Below are positions 8,415-15,489 of a stretch of 24,337 nucleotides of DNA, in pieces. Both the position numbers and the translations under genes were made by a program. Source of the DNA: a virus. How positions within the stretch are numbered: position 1 is the first letter of the stretch; each line of letters starts with the position of its first letter. The notes under the pieces are model-generated. The model was not told the origin of the DNA and ran no database searches. It saw only the letters and a program-made list of their open reading frames with translations. The stretch covers positions 1 to 24,337 of IMG/VR virus record IMGVR_UViG_3300035162_003068; one strand, 5' to 3'.

Positions 8415-9271
8415 CTACCGGTGTAATATTTTTTGCATATAACAACTCTGCTGTTGACTATATTAAGCAAGCAGTCTATAATGCTAAATTAGTAAAGCAG
8501 CATTTAGGATTGTCAGTTACTATAGTCACTGATAGTGTAAACTATCTTAAAACCACTTATCCGTTTTATATCCAATATGTAGATAATATAATTTATCAAG
8601 CACCGGATAAAGTGCAATTTCACCAAAAAAGCTTTCATGCAGGTGAGCATCATAATGTAATGGCAGATTGGAAGAATACTAATAGAGGGTCAGCATATGA
8701 CTTATCACCGTACGACACTACTATTATACTAGATACTGATTATTTAATTAATAACAGTAATTTTTTAAAAGTATTAGACCAGCCAAATGACCTATACATA
8801 TATCAGCATAGTGCAGATATATCACACTCGAGAATAATTAAAGGCTTTGATGCAGTGTCAGACGAGACAATAGATTTCTATTGGGCAACGGCAGTTGTGT
8901 TTAAGAAAACAGATAGAATTAAAAAATTGTTTAATCTTGTTAATTATATCAAAGAACAATATCATTATTTTAGAACTTTATATCGAATACCGACTAAGAT
9001 GTTTAGAAACGATTATGCATTTAGTATTGCAATACATATGCTTAACGGTCACTCTAAAACAGAATGGCCGGTTGCTCTTCCAGGAAAGATGATATATTCG
9101 AGTCCTGAAGATGACTTGTTGAGTATTAAAGACGGTACATATAAATTTGTTCTTGGTAACAAGTACAGACCTGACAAAGTTAATGCAGTTACAGTAACAG
9201 GCACAAATATACACATAATGAACAAGCTTCATTTAAACGACCTAATTGATAAGGAATTTGAAAATGAGTAA
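8411..9271 (+). CDS. Putative GT-A-fold glycosyltransferase (DTD motif), tandem copy 1
   Basis: A 286-residue cytoplasmic protein. The N-terminus (GVIFFAYNNSAVDYIKQA) is a typical first beta-strand/helix of a nucleotide-sugar-binding GT-A fold. LSPYDTTIILDTDYLI (98-113) contains the D108-T-D110 metal/nucleotide-sugar motif. A later segment, WATAVVFKK, resembles the acceptor-side strand after the DxD in GT8-like enzymes, and IHIMNK near the C-terminus could supply the usual His. The next gene shares LSPYDxTIxLDxDxL and the same overall order, so the two are tandem paralogues. The start is coupled to the upstream stop by ATGA. Sugar donor and acceptor are unknown. The main alternative is an inactive relative of the neighbour. 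Confidence 0.65.
   Translation: MTTGVIFFAYNNSAVDYIKQAVYNAKLVKQHLGLSVTIVTDSVNYLKTTYPFYIQYVDNIIYQAPDKVQFHQKSFHAGEHHNVMADWKNTNRGSAYDLSPYDTTIILDTDYLINNSNFLKVLDQPNDLYIYQHSADISHSRIIKGFDAVSDETIDFYWATAVVFKKTDRIKKLFNLVNYIKEQYHYFRTLYRIPTKMFRNDYAFSIAIHMLNGHSKTEWPVALPGKMIYSSPEDDLLSIKDGTYKFVLGNKYRPDKVNAVTVTGTNIHIMNKLHLNDLIDKEFENE
9251..9256 (+). promoter_or_regulatory. Ribosome binding site deciding the start of the second GT-A-like gene
   Basis: AAGGAA lies seven bases before the ATG at 9264. The upstream in-frame ATA-like extension to 9246 has no such site and would overlap the preceding gene further, so 9264 is preferred. Confidence 0.55.
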
Positions 9272-10037
9272 AGGATACCTTATCTTTGCACAAAATAATG
9301 GCAAAACAGATTATATTGAACAAGCAGAATTATTAAAGGCTAGCATACAAAAATATAATGACATTTGTAATGTTACTATAATCTCAGAATTTGAAACAGA
9401 CTATGCAAAAGATAGTACTTGGAAAATAGAGAATAGATGGCAAGCTTATAATCTGTCTCCGTACGATGAAACAATTGTACTAGACGCTGATATGTTATTT
9501 TGTAGAAACGTTGACCATTGGTGGGACAAGTTTGAAAATTATGATATGTTCTTTACTAGTGACGTATTAACATACAGACAAAGTGTTGTTACTAACACCT
9601 ATTACAGAAAGACGTTTGTCCATAATAATTTACCAAATATTTACACTGCTTTTTATTATTTTAAAAAGACTCCTACTTCTAAACGTGTGTTTAACGTAGT
9701 TGAAGATATTGTAAATAATTGGCAAACATATTATGCACGATATTTAAAAAGTACATTCCAAACAGGACAAAGTTTTGATCTTAACATGGCATTAGCTATT
9801 AAAATGTTAGGTCTAGCAAGCGAGACAACTGACGATACAATGGTTCCTAGCTTTATACATTTTAAACCTAAGATACAAGATTGGGATCGTCCATCAGATT
9901 CTGTTACTGATAGAATTCCAGTATATTATTTTAAAGATAATCTTATGCTTGACAGTTATATGCTAAATGACATATTGCATTATGTAGAACCAGAATTTGT
10001 CACACAAGAAATTAAGGAGTTCTTTAATGGTAGATAG
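9264..10037 (+). CDS. Putative GT8-like glycosyltransferase (DAD motif), tandem copy 2
   Basis: 257 residues from the ATG at 9264; AAGGAA seven bases upstream decides against an alternative start at 9246. GYLIFAQNNGKTDYIEQA forms the N-terminal strand-helix. NLSPYDETIVLDADML (63-78) holds the D74-A-D76 motif for metal and nucleotide sugar. NIYTAFYYFKK follows as the typical post-DxD strand, then SFDLNMALAIK, and a C-terminal SFIHFKPKIQDW that resembles the HxxGxxKPW-type end of GT8 enzymes. It is closely parallel to the preceding glycosyltransferase, but its C-terminal motif is better conserved, so of the two it is the more probable active enzyme. It overlaps its upstream neighbour by 8 bases and its downstream neighbour by 11. 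No membrane segment is visible. Donor and acceptor are unknown. Confidence 0.72.
   Translation: MSKGYLIFAQNNGKTDYIEQAELLKASIQKYNDICNVTIISEFETDYAKDSTWKIENRWQAYNLSPYDETIVLDADMLFCRNVDHWWDKFENYDMFFTSDVLTYRQSVVTNTYYRKTFVHNNLPNIYTAFYYFKKTPTSKRVFNVVEDIVNNWQTYYARYLKSTFQTGQSFDLNMALAIKMLGLASETTDDTMVPSFIHFKPKIQDWDRPSDSVTDRIPVYYFKDNLMLDSYMLNDILHYVEPEFVTQEIKEFFNGR
10014..10019 (+). promoter_or_regulatory. Ribosome binding site deciding the start of the 173-residue gene
   Basis: AAGGAG ends seven bases before the ATG at 10027. This favours 10027 over the in-frame ATG at 9997, which has no site and would add ten residues inside the upstream gene. Confidence 0.6.
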
Positions 10038-10548
10038 AATGGCCGAACTTCGTAAACACCAACAGGGTCTGCTTTGTCAAAAGTTTTTTGTTTCTCACGA
10101 TCAAGATGGAAATATTACTAGTGTGTTTGCTTCTTCAAACGCTCAAGATCCTTACACTGTATTAGAAATAGGAAAAGATTTAGCCGAATTATTTCTTACA
10201 GGCACAGCACTAACGTCTACGTATAAAGTTGAAAGATTGGGCGATTCTTATATATTACAAAAAGTCTTATTGACTAACAATATTACATCAGATTCTTTGT
10301 TTTATAAAGTTCCTAATATAGAAACAAATAGCACTATAATAGTTAACAGCACTGACTTGACTATTAAAATGCCTAGTACGCTAAATGAATCAGTAGTGTT
10401 ATATATTTGTGCAAAAAACTGTTTTCACATTTTGTACAACACAATAATTTATGATCCTAATATAGAGTTATATTCAATAGGTACAACAAACGAAATTAGT
10501 ATTTTTGTTCCAGCGCATGTACAAGATTTAGGCATGCAGTATGAGTGA
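10027..10548 (+). CDS. Protein of unknown function within the glycosyltransferase operon
   Basis: 173 residues from the ATG at 10027, chosen because AAGGAG lies seven bases upstream. The N-terminal 16 residues (MVDRMAELRKHQQGLL) look helical; the remainder alternates short hydrophobic strands with Asn/Thr/Ser turns (NITSDSLFYKVPNIETNST, DLTIKMPSTLNESVVLYICA), which suggests an all-beta domain. There are few cysteines and no catalytic signature. It is wedged between the two GT-A-like proteins and the two-domain glycosyltransferase-like protein, overlapping them by 11 and 8 bases, so it is very likely produced with them. It could be a small virion-associated or carbohydrate-binding protein, but nothing in the sequence demonstrates this. 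Confidence 0.55.
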   Translation: MVDRMAELRKHQQGLLCQKFFVSHDQDGNITSVFASSNAQDPYTVLEIGKDLAELFLTGTALTSTYKVERLGDSYILQKVLLTNNITSDSLFYKVPNIETNSTIIVNSTDLTIKMPSTLNESVVLYICAKNCFHILYNTIIYDPNIELYSIGTTNEISIFVPAHVQDLGMQYE

Positions 10549-11893
10549 TTTTAAATTAAAATTAACTGATTATGAGTTTTATTTCTTAGATCAAGGTAGT
10601 CCAAATATTGAAGAAAACTTCTATGATGTAAAGAATAAAATTCCTTGGGTACAACGAGTAACTACTTTGCCTAAAACTAATTACTTTGTAATCACTGATG
10701 ACGCAAAGCTTCGATCTAATTTCTTAACAACTCCATTAATATTTGATGATACTGTAGTTAATGGTACAGTACATTGGCAGAACAAAAGCACAGTAAACAA
10801 CCTTAACTATTATACTTCGGGTATAAAGTGGGTAGGGTTAAACAAATTTGAATTTGAATTGCCATCTGTTGGTTCTAGTGTATTCCATGCTGGAACAGCA
10901 GAGCAAGCTTACGACAGCGGGTATAAAGAAATTAAAAAAATTCTTGAAGGCAATAATCTAGCAAGTATTTCTGACGCTGACAAAAAGAATGTATTGATAT
11001 GGAACACTATCGGCGCAGACGTTAAGCACGGAATTGAATGTATTCATGGCGCACATGATGCAACTAAAAAATTCTTAACAGATGACGAATACAAGTCGTT
11101 GCTATTAGCTGAACCGTTTACATATTCACAAAGCATTTTCTACAAAACAGTATATAAGAGTCCGCATCGTATTAGCAAAGGCATTAAAGAAAATACAGTT
11201 AGTCGATATGATATTGTATTCATAAGCTATAACGAACCTAATGCAGAAGAAAACTGGCAATCTTTAAAAGCAAGATTTCCTAGAGCAAAAAGAGTACACG
11301 GCATCAAAGGCATCCACCAAGCTCATATCGAAGCAGCAAAGTTGTGTACTTCACCTATGTTTTGGATTGTTGACGGAGATGCAAAGGTAGATCCTGAGTT
11401 TAAATTTACATACAAAGTTCCAGATCATCAATTAGATCATGTACATGTATGGAGAGCAAAGAATCCTATTAATGGATTAGAATATGGCTATGGAGGAGTA
11501 AAGTTATTTCCCCGAAAACTCACAATAGAAATGGATACAAGTAAGCCGGACATGACTACAAGTGTAAGTGATAAATTTAAGCCTATGAATTTAGTATCTA
11601 ACATAACTGCATTTAACACCAGTCCATTTGAAACATGGAAAGGTGCATTTAGAGAATGTGTCAAACTTGCATCTAAATCAATTGATAGGCAACACGATGA
11701 AGAAACAGAGTATAGATTAACACAGTGGCAATTTGAAGGTGCAAATCGAAGACACGGAGACTATGCACAAATGGGTGCAAAGCAAGGTCAAGAATACGGC
11801 GAACAAAATTCTAATGATACTAATGCACTTAAAAAGATTAACGACTTTGATTGGCTACTAGAGAGGTTTGAACGTGAAAATAAAAGACATTGA
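10541..11893 (+). CDS. Two-domain glycosyltransferase-like protein (internal duplication)
   Basis: 450 residues containing two copies of one domain. The C-terminal copy (about 221-420) has DIVFISYNEPNAEEN, RAKRVHGIKG, FWIVDGDAKV (D278-G-D280, a DxD-type metal/nucleotide motif), NGLEYGYGGVKLFPR, WKGAFRECVKLA and QWQFEGANRRHGDYAQMGAK. The N-terminal copy (about 10-175) shows the same order in weaker form: SPNIEENF, PWVQRV, FVITDDAK (the first Asp of DxD has become Thr), NLNYYTSGIKW and IWNTIGADVKHGIECIHGA. This suggests one catalytic and one non-catalytic or regulatory domain. The following gene is a free-standing third copy. I infer a GT-A-like transferase from the SYNEPN start and the DGD strand; the exact family is not certain. 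It overlaps its neighbours by 8 and 20 bases. Confidence 0.62.
   Translation: MSDFKLKLTDYEFYFLDQGSPNIEENFYDVKNKIPWVQRVTTLPKTNYFVITDDAKLRSNFLTTPLIFDDTVVNGTVHWQNKSTVNNLNYYTSGIKWVGLNKFEFELPSVGSSVFHAGTAEQAYDSGYKEIKKILEGNNLASISDADKKNVLIWNTIGADVKHGIECIHGAHDATKKFLTDDEYKSLLLAEPFTYSQSIFYKTVYKSPHRISKGIKENTVSRYDIVFISYNEPNAEENWQSLKARFPRAKRVHGIKGIHQAHIEAAKLCTSPMFWIVDGDAKVDPEFKFTYKVPDHQLDHVHVWRAKNPINGLEYGYGGVKLFPRKLTIEMDTSKPDMTTSVSDKFKPMNLVSNITAFNTSPFETWKGAFRECVKLASKSIDRQHDEETEYRLTQWQFEGANRRHGDYAQMGAKQGQEYGEQNSNDTNALKKINDFDWLLERFERENKRH
11861..11866 (+). promoter_or_regulatory. Ribosome binding site selecting a GTG start at 11874
   Basis: GAGAGG ends seven bases before GTG 11874 but only one base before the in-frame TTG 11868. 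The spacing favours the GTG, giving a 303-residue product that begins MKIKDIDII. Confidence 0.6.
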
Positions 11894-12785
11894 TATAATT
11901 TATCTTAGTTACGATGAGCCTAATGCAGAAGAAAATTATGCAGACTTACTAACAAAGGCTCCTTGGGCAAAACACGTTCACGGTGTTGAAGGTAGTGATG
12001 CTGCACACAAAGCCTGTGCTAGATTAAGTGAAACTAGTCGGTTTATTACTGTAGATGCAGACAATAAGATTTATGCAGACTTTTTAGAACAAGAAATAGA
12101 TTTTAAACAATATCCGTATATGAAAAATGCTGTACTAAGTTGGTGTGGGTATAATGTAGTAAACGGCTTAATGTACGGCAACGGCGGACTAAAGTGCTGG
12201 CCCAAAGACATTGTACTCGATATGAAAACGCATGAAGCTAGTGAATCTGAGGATATTGCTTCGCAAGTTGAATTTTGCTGGAATTTAGATTACATACAAA
12301 TGAATAGCTGCTATTCTAAAGTGTATAATAATGCTTCTGCTAAACAAGCCTGGCGTGCTGGGTTTCGAGAAGGTGTTAAAATGAGCCTTGATCGAGGCAC
12401 TAAGTTTAGTAGCATTACATTCAGTGAAGAAGCGTATTGGCAAAACTTACATCGATTAATGATATGGCAAATGGTAGGCGCAGATATAACCAACGGAATA
12501 TGGGCAATGTACGGTGCTAGGCAAGGGTGTTATATGACTAATCTAACAGACTGGGATTATGTACAAGTACGTGACTTTGCTTACTTAGAAACCTTATGGG
12601 AAGATGTTAAGAAGCAAATAACGCCTGACAATATTCTTAGCGAGTGTACTCGACTAGGAAAACTGTTGCATCAAACATTACAAATACCAGTAGATCAGGT
12701 CTTGTCTGTAAACCAAAGTAAGATGTTTAAATATAGTTATACTAACACAGACAGAACTGGCCAAGGATTTATTGACATTGAATAA
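11874..12785 (+). CDS. Glycosyltransferase-like protein, free-standing copy of the duplicated domain
   Basis: 303 residues from GTG 11874, selected because GAGAGG is seven bases upstream. It matches the C-terminal half of the preceding protein throughout: DIIYLSYDEPNAEEN, AKHVHGVEG, FITVDADNKI (D61-A-D63), NGLMYGNGGLKCWP (98-110), AWRAGFREGVKMS and IWQMVGADITNGIWAMYGAR. The DxD and the GGxKxxP loop are both intact, so it is probably catalytic. A further C-terminal tail of about 65 residues, after about 238, is helical and lacks counterparts in the neighbour. It overlaps the preceding gene by 20 bases and the radical SAM gene by 14, so the three are tightly coupled. Function as a sugar transferase is inferred from fold-like motifs and context; donor and acceptor are unknown. 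Confidence 0.62.
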   Translation: MKIKDIDIIYLSYDEPNAEENYADLLTKAPWAKHVHGVEGSDAAHKACARLSETSRFITVDADNKIYADFLEQEIDFKQYPYMKNAVLSWCGYNVVNGLMYGNGGLKCWPKDIVLDMKTHEASESEDIASQVEFCWNLDYIQMNSCYSKVYNNASAKQAWRAGFREGVKMSLDRGTKFSSITFSEEAYWQNLHRLMIWQMVGADITNGIWAMYGARQGCYMTNLTDWDYVQVRDFAYLETLWEDVKKQITPDNILSECTRLGKLLHQTLQIPVDQVLSVNQSKMFKYSYTNTDRTGQGFIDIE

Positions 12786-14160
12786 ACTAGTAAAACGACT
12801 TGCACGTAAGCTAAAGATTACTAAAGATCCTATAGATCGCATGACTGAAGTTAAGCAACTTACAGATACAGTCTCGCCTACCTTTTGTTTAGCTAAGTGG
12901 CATCATACTACTATATATTTACAGACAGGCGAAACACACAGTTGTTATCATCCAGCACCGCATAAAATTCCTTTAGCAGAAATAGAAAACAATCCAGGTG
13001 CATTGCATAATACACTAGAAAAAAAGCAACAGCGTAAGCAAATGCTACAAGGCGAAAAGCCCAGCGGTTGTCAGTATTGCTGGAATATTGAGTGCTTGGG
13101 CAAAGATTATATTAGTGATCGTCATGAACGTAACAGCGGCATATACACAAAACAGCGTCTTGCTGAGATTGTAGACAACGATTGGAACTTTGATGTGAAT
13201 CCAGAATACATCGAAGTTAGCTTTGGTAACGAGTGCAACTTAAAGTGCGGATATTGTCACCCTAAAGCGTCAAGTAGTTTCTATAAAGAAATTGAAAAAT
13301 ATGGTCCGTATAATATGGTTAAAAATCATACACAGCATATTGACAAATTAAATATCTACAAAAAAGAAGAAGAAAATCCTTATGTTGCAGCCTGGTGGGA
13401 ATGGTGGCCTGAAGTTAGTAAGACATTAAACATTCTGCGTATAACTGGAGGTGAACCATTACTACAAAAAAGCACCTGGAAATTGCTCGAAGATTTAGAT
13501 AATAATCCTAAGCCGAACTTAGAAATCAATATTAATAGTAATCTTGCTATTAAACCTATTCTTGTAGAACGTCTCACAGCTAAAGTAAACAAGTTAATTA
13601 AAGAAAAGAAGATCAAACGATTTAAATTATTCACTAGTTTAGATACTTGGGGAGCACCTGCAGAGTATATTAGAACTGGACTAGATCTAAAAGTGTGGGA
13701 AACTAACTTTAACACATGGATGACAAAAACAGATCAGCCTATAACTTTTATGGTTACATTTAATGTATTATGCGTAACTACATTTCAGTCATTGCTTGAA
13801 AAGTTCTTAGAATGGAGGGAGCAGTATCAAGATGGATCTGTAAGAATACGATTTGATACTCCGTACTTAAAAGAGCCGTTACAATATGATATGAATATCT
13901 TGCCTAAAAGCTTTATATCGTATATGGATTCTCATTTACAGTTTATTGCAGATAATCTAGACGATAATAACGCCAATAAGTTTAGTAAATTAGAATATGA
14001 AAAATTTAGACGGGTAGTTGAATATATGCGAACAACAACTTACTCAGAAGAAAAGCTTATTGAAGGAAGAAGAGACTTTGTCGCTTGGTTTCAAGAACAT
14101 GATATTCGCAGACAGACAAATTTTGCCCAAACCTTTCCTGATTTAAAAGACGTTTTTTGA
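12772..14160 (+). CDS. Radical SAM enzyme with N-terminal twitch-type auxiliary cluster domain
   Basis: 462 residues from TTG 12772 (AAGGA four bases upstream; TTG 12778, ten bases away, is the alternative). The core CNLKCGYC (C155, C159, C162) is the CX3CX2C motif that binds the 4Fe-4S cluster and SAM; ILRITGGEPLLQ (GGEP 226-229) is the SAM amino-group motif. Ahead of the core, C39, C58, C100, C103 and C108 in FCLAKWHHT, SCYH and GCQYCWNIEC form a half-SPASM ('twitch') module, here N-terminal rather than C-terminal. That arrangement matches the N-terminal-twitch radical SAM family, known to me from marine phage genomes and without an established substrate. A second member with the same layout lies at 21638-23029. 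It ends the + strand operon and overlaps the 3' end of the convergent minus-strand gene by 18 bases. Confidence 0.85.
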   Translation: MTLNKLVKRLARKLKITKDPIDRMTEVKQLTDTVSPTFCLAKWHHTTIYLQTGETHSCYHPAPHKIPLAEIENNPGALHNTLEKKQQRKQMLQGEKPSGCQYCWNIECLGKDYISDRHERNSGIYTKQRLAEIVDNDWNFDVNPEYIEVSFGNECNLKCGYCHPKASSSFYKEIEKYGPYNMVKNHTQHIDKLNIYKKEEENPYVAAWWEWWPEVSKTLNILRITGGEPLLQKSTWKLLEDLDNNPKPNLEININSNLAIKPILVERLTAKVNKLIKEKKIKRFKLFTSLDTWGAPAEYIRTGLDLKVWETNFNTWMTKTDQPITFMVTFNVLCVTTFQSLLEKFLEWREQYQDGSVRIRFDTPYLKEPLQYDMNILPKSFISYMDSHLQFIADNLDDNNANKFSKLEYEKFRRVVEYMRTTTYSEEKLIEGRRDFVAWFQEHDIRRQTNFAQTFPDLKDVF

Positions 14161-15375
14161 GTAATACTGATCATTAGGCAAGGGCTTGCACTTAATACTT
14201 GCTTGTGATATTTCGATATATCGTAAAAACTCACTAACTGTATAATCGTTATACGCTGCTCGTTTGTAATTGTATTCGAGTACTTCAGTATTCTTCATTG
14301 ACCATTCTATTTGTTTAGATCTAGTCATTTTGTTTAAGTTTCCACAAACTCTAATTAGTTCTTTCTCTAGCTTGCTCCAGCGTTTAACAATATCGGGTTC
14401 AAAATCAAACTCGTAGTCAAACCAATCTGTATAAAGCTTGTATCCTAGTCTTTGTAGATTATAATTTTGCCCAGTTTGTCCCCAAATAATTACAGGAGTT
14501 TTTTGTACTATTGGCTTAAATGTCTTTTCACTATAAAATAAGCTAGTTTCACTCCAGTCACTTTGCATAGTTTCAGATGTAAGATTAAACAATACTTTAT
14601 TATGTAACCCAATACCAAGATCATTTGCCCAGTTAGTTTCAAAATCAGCAGTATCGACTATAAGCGGAGTGTTACTTTGTAAGAATTGGCGCATTGGGTT
14701 AGAATATAGGCTATTCCCTTTATAATCATTTTCAGTAACAACGTCATGGCTTAGTAAGCCGTACTTTGCAATGTCAGCTTGATGGAGTCTATAAGAACAG
14801 TAGCTTCTCCAAAAGCGATTTCTCCTACTTAAATTTAAATAATATTTCCCATCGTAATATGTATTAAGATTATGTTCTCTGTCTACAACTCGTGCCTTTT
14901 CCTTCATCATTTGTTTTTGAAATGTGTCCCAGTGCATTATTTCAATTATATTAATAGGACTACTTCTAGTTGATAGTGTGTTAAAGTATAATCTAAAGTT
15001 TGCCTTTTCTCTAAGATTTCCACTAAGAAAGCTAATCATTTTTGGATCGATGTTATTCTTTATTGCACTATTGTATAATGCAATAGCAACAGGCTGATCT
15101 TCAGGAGCCCATCCTTCGTGTGTGCCGTCTAGAACAAATGTACATTCTTTATTTCTAAGTTTTTCTAATGCGTCTTCAGTTAGTGTAGAAAATAAATCAG
15201 GATTATGTTTATGTGTATTTTGATATGAGTAGAAACAGTGCATTACTGGCATTCTTTCATATTCCCCTTTCTTCATTATTGAAATATGTTTCTTATAATG
15301 ATGAAATGCGCCAGGCTCGCTGTGACATTCTCTAAAGTAACTGTCGTTAGTAGTCCAGTTTTGTAAGTACTGCAT
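14143..15375 (-). CDS. Uncharacterised protein, possibly a GT-B-like glycosyltransferase
   Basis: 410 residues on the minus strand; ATG at 15375-15373 with a weak GGATA seven bases upstream. Two recurrent motifs of a conserved phage/bacterial family are visible: LNLSRRNRFWRSYCSYRLHQ (181-200) and FYSEKTFKPIVQKTPVIIWG (280-299), followed by RLGYKLYTDWFDYEFD. The SEKxFxxI...P-IIxG segment resembles the donor-binding 'EK' loop of GT10/exostosin-type GT-B enzymes, so a sugar transferase acting with the surrounding glycan genes is plausible. This is inference; no confirmed family name. The N-terminal 170 residues are Tyr/His-rich with no clear motif. It is the only minus-strand gene between two + strand operons, and its 3' end overlaps the preceding radical SAM gene by 18 bases, leaving no room for a terminator. 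An exact TATAAATA lies 30 bases upstream. Confidence 0.62.
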   Translation of the reverse strand: MQYLQNWTTNDSYFRECHSEPGAFHHYKKHISIMKKGEYERMPVMHCFYSYQNTHKHNPDLFSTLTEDALEKLRNKECTFVLDGTHEGWAPEDQPVAIALYNSAIKNNIDPKMISFLSGNLREKANFRLYFNTLSTRSSPINIIEIMHWDTFQKQMMKEKARVVDREHNLNTYYDGKYYLNLSRRNRFWRSYCSYRLHQADIAKYGLLSHDVVTENDYKGNSLYSNPMRQFLQSNTPLIVDTADFETNWANDLGIGLHNKVLFNLTSETMQSDWSETSLFYSEKTFKPIVQKTPVIIWGQTGQNYNLQRLGYKLYTDWFDYEFDFEPDIVKRWSKLEKELIRVCGNLNKMTRSKQIEWSMKNTEVLEYNYKRAAYNDYTVSEFLRYIEISQASIKCKPLPNDQYYSKNVF

Positions 15376-15405
15376 AATTAATTATCCATGTGTATATATT
15401 TAAAG

Positions 15406-15413
15406 TATTTATA
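15406..15413 (-). promoter_or_regulatory. T4-type late promoter (exact TATAAATA) for the minus-strand gene
   Basis: The minus strand reads TATAAATA from 15413 to 15406, an exact T4 late -10 element, 30 bases before the ATG at 15375. It is oriented correctly and located in a 114-base gap, which is more convincing than the many partial matches. A divergent one-mismatch copy for the next + strand gene lies 43 bases away. Confidence 0.55.
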
Positions 15414-15455
15414 GAGCTAATTTATTCATATAACAAAGTCTGATATATATTAAGT

Positions 15456-15463
15456 AATAAATA
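15456..15463 (+). promoter_or_regulatory. Candidate T4-type late promoter element (AATAAATA) for the + strand operon
   Basis: AATAAATA (7 of 8 match to TATAAATA) lies 26 bases before the nucleotide-sugar dehydrogenase ATG and ahead of its AAGGA site at 15479-15483. Together with the exact minus-strand element at 15406 it would make a divergent late promoter pair. Confidence 0.42.
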
Positions 15464-15489
15464 ACTGCGTACATAACTAAGGATTTAAT

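Noticed and set aside
14140-14165. Bidirectional terminator between the convergent genes at 14143-14160
   Set aside because: The coding regions overlap by 18 bases and no GC-rich stem with a T run is present.
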